Positions 33,621 to 41,980 of a DNA stretch of 64,000 nucleotides are shown here, one piece after another; position 1 is the first letter of the stretch, and each line of letters begins with the position of its first letter. A program made the position numbers and the translations under genes. The DNA is from Opitutaceae bacterium. GTDB lineage: Bacteria > Verrucomicrobiota > Verrucomicrobiia > Opitutales > Opitutaceae. The notes beneath the pieces were generated by a model. The model was not told the origin of the DNA. It was given only the letters and a program-made list of their open reading frames with translations, and ran no database searches. The stretch is from positions 1 through 64,000 of the forward strand of contig JAHFTC010000003.1 in the NCBI GenBank assembly GCA_023269585.1, read 5' to 3'.

Positions 33621-34063
33621 TCCACATCCGCAAAGACGATTACCTCCAACTCAGCCTCCTGCTCTCCCGCCACCCCGAGCCGGCGGGCCGCGCCTCGCTG
33701 CGCGACGAGCTGGCTGCCGCCACCGTGCTGCCGCGCGAGAACTTCCCCGCCGACATCGTCGCGATGAACTCGCGCGTCGGCTTCGTCGACCTCGATTCGG
33801 GCGAACACGAGGAGTACACGCTCACGCTCCCGCAGCACGCCGACGCCGAGGCGCGCCGCCTCTCCGTGCTCTCGCCCATCGGCACCGCCCTGCTCGGTTA
33901 CCGCGTGGGCGACGAGGTCTCGTGGCCGACTCCCGGCGGGGCCCGCCGGTTGCGCATCGTCGCCGTCACCCATGGCGAGGCCCCCACCGCCGGCGAGGCC
34001 GCCGATGCGTTCCTCGTCCGCCTGCTCGGAGGCAGCCCGACCGCGGCGGGGGCACGAGCCTAG
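33617..34063 (+). CDS. Rnk/GreA-C domain protein (nucleoside diphosphate kinase regulator-like)
   Basis: A 148-residue protein. The second half is the FKBP-like C-terminal domain of GreA/GreB/Rnk (VGFVDLDSGEHEEYTLTLP, then SVLSPIGTALLGYRVGDEV). The N-terminal ~45 residues form a short helical segment, as in Rnk, rather than the long coiled coil of GreA. Rnk binds RNA polymerase and alters nucleoside diphosphate kinase levels in gamma-proteobacteria. It is coupled to the preceding aldo/keto reductase-fold gene by a 4-base overlap. The C-terminal extension (GEAADAFLVRLLGG) is unusual. A role in transcription is inferred from the domain. Confidence 0.87.
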   Translation: MIHIRKDDYLQLSLLLSRHPEPAGRASLRDELAAATVLPRENFPADIVAMNSRVGFVDLDSGEHEEYTLTLPQHADAEARRLSVLSPIGTALLGYRVGDEVSWPTPGGARRLRIVAVTHGEAPTAGEAADAFLVRLLGGSPTAAGARA

Positions 34064-34080
34064 TCACCAACTCCGGCCCC

Positions 34081-34208
34081 GTGGCGGGGTGCTTCAGCCC
34101 CCGCAGGACACCGTCGCCCACCGCAAGCGCCCCTGCGCAACCCAAGGCTCCGTCAACACCGGCCCCGGCCGCACGTATCCGCCCGCCCGGGCTGAATCCC
34201 CGGGCCAC
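34081..34208. repeat. REP doublet (type B then reversed type A variant)
   Basis: A 128-bp element. A type B hairpin (34081-34103) on the plus strand and a type A variant (34185-34208) on the minus strand, with stem GCCCGG/CCGGGC and loop GGATTCAGC, face each other. It occupies nearly all of the gap between the converging Rnk-like and TonB-receptor genes, so it probably also ends their transcripts. Confidence 0.8.
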
Positions 34209-34214
34209 GTGGCG

Positions 34215-36296
34215 TCACCACCGCCACTCAAGCGTGGCGGTGACGGAGCGGGGGTTGCCGGGGAGGAAGAGCGCGGTGGTGGCGGGGGTGCGGGCGAGGT
34301 CGAGCACGCCGGCGGTCGAGGCGATGTACCGGCGGTTCAAAAGGTTGTTCACCTCGAGGCTGAGGGTCCAGTGATCATCGAGCCACGACAGGCCCGCGTG
34401 GGCGAGCGTGTGGCCGGAGTAGCCGAGCTTGTTCGCGTGATCGACGTAGGTGGTGCCCCAGCTCCATCTGGCGCCCAACCGCACCGCGAGCCCGCCTTTC
34501 TGCCCCCAGCTGAGCTGCGCGATGCCGACGTGCGGAGGCAACCCGGCAAGCCGACTGGTTCCGTACACGGGGTCGCGTGCGAAACGCGCCTCGCTCCAGG
34601 TATGCCCCAAAAGCAGATCCACCGGTGGCGTCCCGCCGACGAACGGCGATCCGCGGTAGATCCGCCACCGCAGCTGGCTCTCGATCCCGCGGTGCCGCGT
34701 GGGACCGGCGTTGACGGTGCCGCGCGGCGAACTGTCGGCGTCGGCCAGCCGGAGGAGCTCCTCGCGCCAGTCGGCGATGTAGGCTTTGACGTCGAACCAC
34801 AGCCGTTCCGGCTGGCAGAGCCGGTCGCCGAAGCTGCCGCGCACACCGACGGACAGCGTGTCCGCCGTCTGGGCACGCAGGGGAGTCCAGCCGAGCGCGA
34901 GGTTCGGCGCGGTGCCGCGCACGGCGAGCAGGTCGTCGAAGGTCGGCGCCTCCACGCCGCGCTCCGCGCGCACGAAGCCCTCGACCAAGCGTCGCCCGTA
35001 CTCCGACGGAGGCGACACCACGATCTCGCAGTGCGGCGCAAGCTGGTCGGCGCGCATGGTGCCCGTCGCCGTCGCTGTGCCGGAGGCTTCACGCCGCGCT
35101 GCCACCACCGAACAACCAGCCTTGAGCGAGACGTTGCGGGCTGGCTTCCAGCGCGCGTCGAGCCAGCCGGTCAGCGTGCTCGCCTGAAGGTCGAGGTCGG
35201 CGAATTGGGCGCCGCGCGCGCCGCCCCCGTTGGCAAAACGCTCCTGCGTGCGCGAACCGGCGACGCCGGTGAGACCGGCTGCGACCTGCACTGGTCCCAC
35301 CGTCCACGCATCGGCCAAGAGGGCGGAGAAATCGGCGCCGCGCGTGACCACAATCCCGTTGGCACGCAACTGGCGGAAATCGTCCTCGGCCGCCTGCACA
35401 CCGAACGCGACGGTGGGTCCGTCGTCCCAGGTGGCCCGATAGACCAACCGCGCGTAGTCGGTCGTGCGGCGCGGGAGACTGGCCGCGGCGCCGGCGGAGA
35501 TTGTGTCGGGTTCGCTCTCCGCCGCCGCGAGCGTGAGCGGGCCCGGAATGCGCAGAGCTGCGCGCACGGCGTAGACGGTCAGCGATTGCGTGGGCCCGCC
35601 GCGGCCCGGCCACTTGGCCTGCACCGCGGCAGCGAGCCGTTCCTGCTCGCTGTTCGGCCGCCAGCCCTCGCTGCGCGTGACGGCCAAGGCGGTTTGCCAC
35701 GGCGATGGCGTGTCCGCGCCGGCGCCATCACGGACCAGCGCACGCACGAGACCGTCGTTCCCAACCGAGACCGAGGCCGCGCCCGATACGTCGCCAGTTT
35801 TTCGCCACCAGAAGAGATCGAGCGCGCCACCCAACGCCTGTACTGCGGCGACGGAGTCGAGCGCCCCGGGCTGGAAGGAGAACGTGCCAAAGAACCCTGG
35901 CTCCAGCAGCGCGAGGTTGAAGGAACCGTCGGCCGCGTTGAGCGGCAGCGAGTCCAGGCGGAGCAGAAGCCCGCGACTGGTGGGCGCGCTCTGCAGGCCG
36001 GACCCGCGCACGGTGATGCGCGGCGGGTAGAAACCGTCGCCGCTCTCCTGCAGGATGAGACCGGGACTGGCCGGCAGCGCGGCGGTGAGCGATGCTGCGG
36101 CCGCCGGACTATCTTCATCATCGGTGATCGGGACGCGCTCCCACGGCTCCCGCACGCCCTCGACCGTCATGGACGGCAGGTGGATCAGTTCGGCGCCGAT
36201 CGCAGACGCCTCGTCGCGGGCCGCGAGCAAGCCCGCACCACCCCACAGCAGTGCAAGCAGGAGAGACCGGCGAAAGGGCGCGCGGAGGGATTGCAC
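34215..36296 (-). CDS. TonB-dependent outer-membrane receptor
   Basis: A 693-residue outer-membrane transporter. A signal peptide (residues ~8-28) precedes a plug domain with PGLILQESGDGFYPPRITVRG and, near residue 115, GLLLRLDSLPLN. A barrel of many alternating strands follows, ending in TATLEWRW. The aromatic C-terminal residue is the assembly signal for the Bam complex. Receptors of this type import chelated iron, vitamin B12 or sugars. The clear TonB box is replaced by MTVEG near residue 43. The GTG at 36296 is chosen over a TTG at 36332 because it gives a clean signal peptide. No siderophore genes are nearby, so the substrate is open. Confidence 0.88.
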   Translation of the reverse strand: MQSLRAPFRRSLLLALLWGGAGLLAARDEASAIGAELIHLPSMTVEGVREPWERVPITDDEDSPAAAASLTAALPASPGLILQESGDGFYPPRITVRGSGLQSAPTSRGLLLRLDSLPLNAADGSFNLALLEPGFFGTFSFQPGALDSVAAVQALGGALDLFWWRKTGDVSGAASVSVGNDGLVRALVRDGAGADTPSPWQTALAVTRSEGWRPNSEQERLAAAVQAKWPGRGGPTQSLTVYAVRAALRIPGPLTLAAAESEPDTISAGAAASLPRRTTDYARLVYRATWDDGPTVAFGVQAAEDDFRQLRANGIVVTRGADFSALLADAWTVGPVQVAAGLTGVAGSRTQERFANGGGARGAQFADLDLQASTLTGWLDARWKPARNVSLKAGCSVVAARREASGTATATGTMRADQLAPHCEIVVSPPSEYGRRLVEGFVRAERGVEAPTFDDLLAVRGTAPNLALGWTPLRAQTADTLSVGVRGSFGDRLCQPERLWFDVKAYIADWREELLRLADADSSPRGTVNAGPTRHRGIESQLRWRIYRGSPFVGGTPPVDLLLGHTWSEARFARDPVYGTSRLAGLPPHVGIAQLSWGQKGGLAVRLGARWSWGTTYVDHANKLGYSGHTLAHAGLSWLDDHWTLSLEVNNLLNRRYIASTAGVLDLARTPATTALFLPGNPRSVTATLEWRW

Positions 36297-36517
36297 GGGC
36301 AAGGTTATCTCGGGGTTGGCACCACGGCGCAAGACGGAGCGGTGCTCACGTGGCGGGGTGCTTCAGCCCCCGCAGTCCGGCTCCGCGCGCCGTGCGTGCG
36401 CCGCTTCGTAGCCCCTGGCTCCGCACAGCGTCGTGCGCCGGCGCCATCCGCCGACCCGGGCTGAAGCACCGGGCCAGGTGGAGCGGGAGACCGGCCTCGG
36501 CGCGGCCGGCTACAGCC
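36297..36517. repeat. REP doublet and short hairpin repeat between hydA and the TonB receptor gene
   Basis: A type B hairpin (36350-36373, plus) and a reversed type A hairpin (36455-36476) enclose about 80 bp that match the inverted tail of the 168-bp element near the transposase. A further hairpin, 36489-36514, repeats that at 15661-15686 and directly follows the hydA stop. No gene is present. Confidence 0.78.
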
Positions 36518-38287
36518 TCACCGCTTGTAGAGCGGGCGGGCGGTGTAGCGGGTGTGGAGGAGTTCGTGGGCCTTGGCGCCGTTGGGCTTGCCGAGGAAAT
36601 CCGCGTAGAGGCGGAGGACCTCGGGGTTCTCGTGCGAGCAGCGCACCGCCTTGTCGCGATCGTCCTGGTACAGACCGGCGGCGCGCAGGCGGCGGCGTTC
36701 GTTGTCGATCCCGTAGGGTTGGCCGCCGCCGCCGATGCAACCGCCGGGACACGCCATGACCTCGATGAAGTGGTACGGCGTCTCCTTGCCGGCGTTGCGG
36801 GCCTGGCGCACCTGCTCCAAGACGGCGGATACATGGCCGAGCCCGTGGGCGACGGCGACGCGCACCTTCGTGCCGGCGACGTCGACCTCGGCGGTCTTCA
36901 CGCCGTCGAGCCCGCGCACGGACTCGAAGTCGACCTTCCCCAGCTTCTGGCCGGTGGCGTAGTGGTAGGCGGTGCGGAGCGCGGCTTCCATGACGCCGCC
37001 GGTGGCGCCGAAGATCGTGCCGGCGCCGGTGTATTCGCCGAGGATCGAGTCGGGCGTGCCGTCGTCGAGGTTGAGGAAGTCGATGCCCGACTGCTTGAGC
37101 ATGCGGGCGAGCTCGCGGGTGGTGAGGCAGATATCGACGTCCTTGTGGCCGGAGGCGTACATCTCCTCGGTGCGCGACAGCTCATACTTCTTCGCCGTGC
37201 AGGGCATGATGGAGACGACGCACAGCTTGGCCGGATCCAGGCCGGCCTTCTCCGGGTAGTAGGTCTTGGCCAGCACGCCGAGCATCTGCTGCGGCGACTT
37301 GGCGGTGGAGAAGTTGTCGATGAAGTCCCAGTGGTTCTTCTCCATGAAGTCGGTCCACGCGGGGCAGCACGAGGTGATGAGCGGCAGCGGCCCGCGCTTG
37401 TGCACGAAGCGCTGGATGAACTCGGTGGCCTCCTCGACGATGGTGAGGTCGGCCGAGAAGTTGGTGTCGAACACGGCGTGGAAGCCGAGGCGGCGCAGCG
37501 CGGTGTAGAGCTTCTTGGTGAGGTTGGTGCCCGGCGGCAGGCCGAACGCCTCGCCGATGGTCACGCGCACCGAGGGCGCGATCTGCACGACGCAGACCTT
37601 CTCCTTGTCGTGGAGCGCCTCCCAGACGGCGGCGGTCTCGTCGTTCTCCACGATGGCGCCGGTGGGGCAGTGCGCGGAGCACTGCCCGCATTTCACACAG
37701 GGCGAGTCGGCGAGGGCGATGTCGCCGGCGGGAGCCATGCGGGTGTTGATGCCGCGCTCGAGGAAGGAGAGCGCCCACACGTCCTGCATTTCCTGGCACA
37801 CCTGGATGCAGCGGCCGCATTTGATGCACTTCTCGAACTCGAGGATGATCGAGCCGGTGGATTTGTCGGGCGGCACGTCCTTGACGTAGCGCTTGATGCC
37901 GTCCTGCCGGAGGTTGAAGTCGGCCGCGATGGCCTGGAGCTCGCACTCGCCGTTGCGGCCGCAGTTGAGGCAGTCGGCCGGGTGGTTGGAGAGGATGAGC
38001 TCGAGGGTGGAGCGGCGCACGTCGACGATCTCGTGGTCGTGGGTGACGATCTCCATGCCGGCCTCGAGCGGGGTGCAGCAGGCGCGCAGGAGGCGCGGGC
38101 CGCCCTTGTTGCGCACGACGCACAGGCCGCACGCGGCGGTGGCGAGCAGGTCCTTGTGCTTGCACAAGGTCGGGATCTTCACGGCGGCGCGGCGGGCGGC
38201 GTCGAGGATGCTCGTGCCGGCGGGGACCTCGACGGCGAGACCGTTGATGGTGGCTTTGACGGTGGGAAGAGTGGCGACGGCGCTCAT
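36518..38287 (-). CDS. hydA: [FeFe] hydrogenase catalytic subunit HydA (NADH-linked type)
   Basis: A 589-residue enzyme reducing protons to H2. In order: a [2Fe-2S] ferredoxin domain (about residues 10-85; CKHK, CGLC, ACC), a His-Cys3 [4Fe-4S] motif (HPADCLNCGRNGEC, about 100-113), two [4Fe-4S] sites (CIKCGRCIQVC and CVKCGQCSAHC), then the H-cluster. Its three motifs are complete: TSCCPAW (~306), MPCTAKKYE (~365) and MACPGGCIGGGGQP (~510). The C-terminal small-subunit-like tail is present. It is the last gene of hydCBA, 8 bp after hydB. No hydE, hydF or hydG maturase gene is in the window. Confidence 0.95.
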   Translation of the reverse strand: MSAVATLPTVKATINGLAVEVPAGTSILDAARRAAVKIPTLCKHKDLLATAACGLCVVRNKGGPRLLRACCTPLEAGMEIVTHDHEIVDVRRSTLELILSNHPADCLNCGRNGECELQAIAADFNLRQDGIKRYVKDVPPDKSTGSIILEFEKCIKCGRCIQVCQEMQDVWALSFLERGINTRMAPAGDIALADSPCVKCGQCSAHCPTGAIVENDETAAVWEALHDKEKVCVVQIAPSVRVTIGEAFGLPPGTNLTKKLYTALRRLGFHAVFDTNFSADLTIVEEATEFIQRFVHKRGPLPLITSCCPAWTDFMEKNHWDFIDNFSTAKSPQQMLGVLAKTYYPEKAGLDPAKLCVVSIMPCTAKKYELSRTEEMYASGHKDVDICLTTRELARMLKQSGIDFLNLDDGTPDSILGEYTGAGTIFGATGGVMEAALRTAYHYATGQKLGKVDFESVRGLDGVKTAEVDVAGTKVRVAVAHGLGHVSAVLEQVRQARNAGKETPYHFIEVMACPGGCIGGGGQPYGIDNERRRLRAAGLYQDDRDKAVRCSHENPEVLRLYADFLGKPNGAKAHELLHTRYTARPLYKR

Positions 38288-38295
38288 GGTCGGGG

Positions 38296-40281
38296 TCAGT
38301 CGGCGGTGGCGGTTGCGGGGGCGGCGGCACGGGCGGGTTCGGCGCCGCCGGCGGCGGCGCGGGCCATCTTGCGGGCGTAGCTGGGGCCGCCCTCGAGGTA
38401 GGCTTTGTACTCGTCGTCGAAGTAGCGGAGGGTCGAGAGCACGGGGTTGGGCGCGGTCTGGCCGAGGCCGCAGAGCGAGGCCTTCTGCATGGCCTGGCAG
38501 ATGCGGCGCAGGGCGGCGATGTCCTCGGCGTTGCCGCGGCCGCGGGAGATGCGGTCGAGCACCTGGAGCATCTGGTAACCACCGATTCGACACGGGGCGC
38601 ACTTGCCGCACGACTCGTCGACGCAGAACTTCAGGAAGAACTTCGCCACGTCGACCATCGAGTCGGTCGTATCCATGACGATCATGCCGCCCGAGCCCAT
38701 GATCGAGCCGAGCTGCTGGAGCGTCTCGTAGGCGATGGGGGTGTCGAGGTGCTTGTCGGGGATCACGCCGCCGCTCGGCCCGCCGGTCTGCACGGCCTTG
38801 ATGTCCTTGTCCTCCAGCACGCCGCCGCAGACGTCGAACACGATGGTGCGCAGGGTGGTGCCCATCGGCACCTCGACCAGCTGCGCGTATTTCACCTTGC
38901 CGGTGACGGCGAAGACCTTGGTGCCCTTGGAGGTTTCGGTGCCGTAGCCCGCGTACCAGGCGCCGCCGCGCTGCAGGATGGCGGGGATGTTGGCGAGGGT
39001 CTCGACGTTGTTGATCGCCGTCGGCTGGCCCCACAGGCCACGGACGGACGGATACGGCGGGCGGGGGCTGGGGCTGCCGCGTTTGCCCTCGATGGAGGCG
39101 ATGAGCGCCGTCTCCTCGCCGCACACGAAGGCGCCGGCGCCGAGGCGGATCTTGGCGTCGAAGGAGAAGCCGGTGCCGAGGATGTTCGTGCCGAGCAGGC
39201 CCGCCTCGCGCGCCTGGACGATGGCGCGCTCGACGCGTTCGACCGCCTTCGGGTACTCGGCGCGGATGTAGAAGTAGCCGACCGCGGCGCCGATGGCGTA
39301 GCCGCCGATCATGAGCCCCTCGAGCACGCTGTGCGGGTCGCTCTCGAGCACGCTGCGGTCCATGAACGCGCCGGGGTCGCCCTCGTCGCCGTTGCAGATG
39401 ATGTAGCGCGGCTCCGCTTTTTGGATGCGGGTGTTGTTCCATTTCAGCCAGGTCGGGAAACCGGCGCCGCCGCGGCCGCGCAGGCCGCTCGCCTTCATCT
39501 CCTCGATCACCTGCTCGGGCGTCTTCGCCAACGCCGCGCGCAGGCCCTGGTAGCCCTGGGCGCGGTGGAGGTAGTCCTGGAGTTCCTCGGGGTCGACCGT
39601 GCCGCAGTTGCGCAGGACGATCCGCACCTGCGGGTCGGCCTTCTTCCAGAGGAGATCGTCGAGCACCTGGCGGGCGCCGACCGACTGCTCGACGATGCGG
39701 GCCACGTCGGGCGCGAGCACGTTGGTGTAGGTGACGCCGCTGGGCAGCAGCGTGACCGCCACACCCTCGTCGTACACCCCGAGATCGAGCGCGCGCACGG
39801 TCTGCACCTGCTCGGCGAAGCCGCGGCGCTTGAGCTCCTCGGCGAACGAGAACTGGAAGAACTCCGTCTTCCCCTCGCCGGCGCCGGTGTCGCGCACCAG
39901 CAGATGCGTGACGGGCGCGTTGATCGCGGCGGCACCGCGGGCATCGGCGATCACGTGGTCGTCGATGAGCCGGCGCGACTGCAGATGGGCGGCGACGATC
40001 TGCGGCACCACCTCGGTCTTCACACTGCCGTAGAGGATCGGCGGCAGGCCGGCGGCGGAGATTTCGACCACCGGATCCGCCCAGGAACGGCCGTGGGAGC
40101 CCACGCGCTGCACCGGGATGGCGAGGTTGGCGGCGGCGAGGGCGTCGCGGAAGGCGGCCAGCGTCTCCTCGGCGCCCGCGGCGATGCCCCCGGTGTCGAG
40201 TTGGACGCGGATGAAGGCCGCCGCGGCCGGCGAGGGCTGCGCGGCGAGCACGGCGAGGTCCTGCAACGTGAGGGGCTTCAT
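38296..40281 (-). CDS. hydB: NADH-binding hydrogenase subunit HydB (NuoF-like) with a cysteine-free N-terminal domain
   Basis: A 661-residue flavoprotein that passes electrons between NADH and HydA. The NuoF core has GRGGAGFPTWLKW (NADH/FMN, ~262), CNGDEGDPGAFMDR, FVCGEETALIASIEG and a [4Fe-4S] motif ESCGKCAPC. Residues 1-115 still align with the thioredoxin-like [2Fe-2S] domain. But the four cysteines are gone: VQLDTGG for VCMGTCG and GSHGRSWADP for GCxGLCxxEP. The C-terminal double [4Fe-4S] domain of bifurcating HydB proteins is absent; the protein ends in an Ala/Pro tail. This points to simple NADH-dependent rather than bifurcating activity (inference). Its ATG overlaps the hydC stop by 4 bases. 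Confidence 0.93.
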   Translation of the reverse strand: MKPLTLQDLAVLAAQPSPAAAAFIRVQLDTGGIAAGAEETLAAFRDALAAANLAIPVQRVGSHGRSWADPVVEISAAGLPPILYGSVKTEVVPQIVAAHLQSRRLIDDHVIADARGAAAINAPVTHLLVRDTGAGEGKTEFFQFSFAEELKRRGFAEQVQTVRALDLGVYDEGVAVTLLPSGVTYTNVLAPDVARIVEQSVGARQVLDDLLWKKADPQVRIVLRNCGTVDPEELQDYLHRAQGYQGLRAALAKTPEQVIEEMKASGLRGRGGAGFPTWLKWNNTRIQKAEPRYIICNGDEGDPGAFMDRSVLESDPHSVLEGLMIGGYAIGAAVGYFYIRAEYPKAVERVERAIVQAREAGLLGTNILGTGFSFDAKIRLGAGAFVCGEETALIASIEGKRGSPSPRPPYPSVRGLWGQPTAINNVETLANIPAILQRGGAWYAGYGTETSKGTKVFAVTGKVKYAQLVEVPMGTTLRTIVFDVCGGVLEDKDIKAVQTGGPSGGVIPDKHLDTPIAYETLQQLGSIMGSGGMIVMDTTDSMVDVAKFFLKFCVDESCGKCAPCRIGGYQMLQVLDRISRGRGNAEDIAALRRICQAMQKASLCGLGQTAPNPVLSTLRYFDDEYKAYLEGGPSYARKMARAAAGGAEPARAAAPATATAD

Positions 40282-40964
40282 GATTTCACCTCCGTGGCCT
40301 TCGCCTGGGCGCGGATGCCCGCGAGGATCGGGGCGATGTCGGTGGGTTTCACGCGGCCGTGGGTCTTGCCGTCGCAGACGATCGCCGGCGACATGCCGCA
40401 ACAACCGATGCAGCGCACGACGTCGACGTGGAACTCGCGGTCGGGGGTGGTCTGGCCCTCGCCCACGCCAAGCTGGGCGCGGAGCTCGCCGAGCAGGCCG
40501 GCGGCGCCCTTGAGGTAGCAGGCGGTGCCGTTGCAGACGGTGACGTTGTGTTTCCCGGGCGGCTGCAGCTTGAAGTAGTGGTAGAAGGTGATGACCTCGT
40601 AGATACGGGCCAGCTTCACGCCGAGTTCGCGGGCCAGCTCCATCGCCACCTCGCGCGGCACGTGGCCGTACTGGTTCTGGATGGCGTGGAGGATCATGAT
40701 GAGGTTGCCCTCCTCGCCGCGCCACCGCGCCACGTGTTGCTGCACATCGCGCCGGATGCCGGTCTCGAGCTTGGCCTGGGCGCGCTTGAGGCGGTCCAGC
40801 TTCACCTCGAGCAGGCGCGAGATCTCGTCGCCGATCTGGTGTGGGATGTAGCCGTGCTTGCGCTCGATGTCCTCGAGCATGGACAGCAGGGCCGCTTCGT
40901 CGTTCTTCCAACTCTCGGGGGCCGGATCGGTTCCGGCGCCGGGGTGATGCGCGGACGGGTTCAT
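40278..40964 (-). CDS. hydC: NuoE-like hydrogenase subunit HydC with a duplicated helical domain
   Basis: A 228-residue [2Fe-2S] protein. The C-terminal thioredoxin-like domain carries the four cysteine ligands (VCNGTACYLKGA and RCIGCCGMSPAI). The N-terminal helical domain occurs twice: LLSMLEDIERKHGYIPHQI (about residues 26-44) repeats as LIMILHAIQNQYGHVPREV (about 88-106). Each copy is followed by a VKLxR helix. Normal NuoE/HydC proteins have one copy and about 160-170 residues. The first gene of the operon; hydB starts within its stop codon. No promoter consensus was seen upstream of 40964. Confidence 0.92.
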   Translation of the reverse strand: MNPSAHHPGAGTDPAPESWKNDEAALLSMLEDIERKHGYIPHQIGDEISRLLEVKLDRLKRAQAKLETGIRRDVQQHVARWRGEEGNLIMILHAIQNQYGHVPREVAMELARELGVKLARIYEVITFYHYFKLQPPGKHNVTVCNGTACYLKGAAGLLGELRAQLGVGEGQTTPDREFHVDVVRCIGCCGMSPAIVCDGKTHGRVKPTDIAPILAGIRAQAKATEVKS

Positions 40965-41366
40965 GGCAATTCTCGGGGTTCGGGCGCGCTGAGCCGCGCG
41001 GGGTTTTGAGGAAACGCGAGTCGAGGTGACCGTAGCGGGGGGGCCGTTGGCAGCAACGGCAGCGGAGGCCGGCGCGCGAATCAGTAGGCGAACGCAAACG
41101 CGGGTGTAGGGAAACTGTAGGCGGAGTTGCGCCGTGGCCCGGTGCTTCAGCCCGGGCTGGCCGGCGCGAGCCGGCTCACGATGCGAGGCGGAGCCGGGGG
41201 CTGTGTTCTGCCGTGTTCGACAAGCAATGCTGCGTAGGGGGCTGCGACGCGGCGCGCGCGGCGGGCGGAGCCGAACTGCGGGGGCTGAAGCACCCCGCCA
41301 CGGGCTGCGGCCGGAGGCAGAAACGGATACTTGCTGGGTCTGCGGATACACGTCAGCCTGTGGGCG
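40965..41366. repeat. REP doublet upstream of the transposase, and hyd promoter region
   Basis: A 168-bp element (41134-41301): type A hairpin at 41134-41158 (plus) and reversed type B at 41279-41301. The unit ends 65 bases before the transposase start at 41367. The stretch 40965-41133 should hold the hydC promoter; no FNR-like box or clear -35/-10 was recognised there. Confidence 0.82.
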
Positions 41367-41960
41367 ATGGCGGAAACCCGAGAGCGTTGGCGCGCACAAT
41401 TGCCCCATTGGGAGGTTCGCGGCCGCCCGCATTTCATCACGATCCGTTGCGCCGGGGCTCTGCCGGAGGAGGTGCGATTGCGGCTCGCCGAAATCCAACG
41501 CGCCTTGCAGGCCGTCGAGCCGCGGTCGCCAGAGTTCGCCCAGTGGCAACGCCGCTACTTCCTCACCTGCGAGAAGTACCTCGATACCAGCAAAGGCTTC
41601 GCTCCCTTTACTACGCCCGCTCTGGGCGGCTTGTGGCGTCAGACATTACAGACTTGTGCGCCCATCTGCGGCTGGTCGTTCCCTCATTGGGTGGCCATGC
41701 CCAACCATGTCCATCTCCTGATGGAGGCGACCTGCGCGGAACCCCTGCCCTTGCGAAAAGCCGTTGCTCAACTCAAGGGGCGATTCGCGAGAGAGGCCAA
41801 CCGCCACCTCCAAAGGACCGGCGAGTTTTGGCAGAGCGAATGGTTCGACCACTGGTGCCGCGACGACGACGAGACTACGCGGATCATCGCGTACATTCGC
41901 CAAAATCCCGTGAAGGCCGGACTTGCGACCACGTGGGAGGCGTACCCGTGGGCGCAGTGA
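41367..41960 (+). CDS. REP-associated tyrosine transposase (RAYT, Y1/HUH type)
   Basis: A 197-residue single-strand DNA transposase of the IS200/IS605 relatives that act on REP sequences. The HUH motif is MPNHVHLLM (His114, His116) and the catalytic tyrosine is Tyr176 in YIRQNPVKAGLA. FITIRCAGALP and LHRTGEFWQSEWFDHW-like sequence fit the RAYT family. The ATG at 41367 is preferred to a TTG at 41331. It is flanked by one REP doublet upstream and three in tandem downstream, and further copies occur near 18.1, 34.1 and 36.4 kb. These are its likely substrates. All catalytic residues are present, so it may be active. Confidence 0.92.
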   Translation: MAETRERWRAQLPHWEVRGRPHFITIRCAGALPEEVRLRLAEIQRALQAVEPRSPEFAQWQRRYFLTCEKYLDTSKGFAPFTTPALGGLWRQTLQTCAPICGWSFPHWVAMPNHVHLLMEATCAEPLPLRKAVAQLKGRFAREANRHLQRTGEFWQSEWFDHWCRDDDETTRIIAYIRQNPVKAGLATTWEAYPWAQ

Positions 41961-41980
41961 TGAAACGTCGTCATGTAGAC

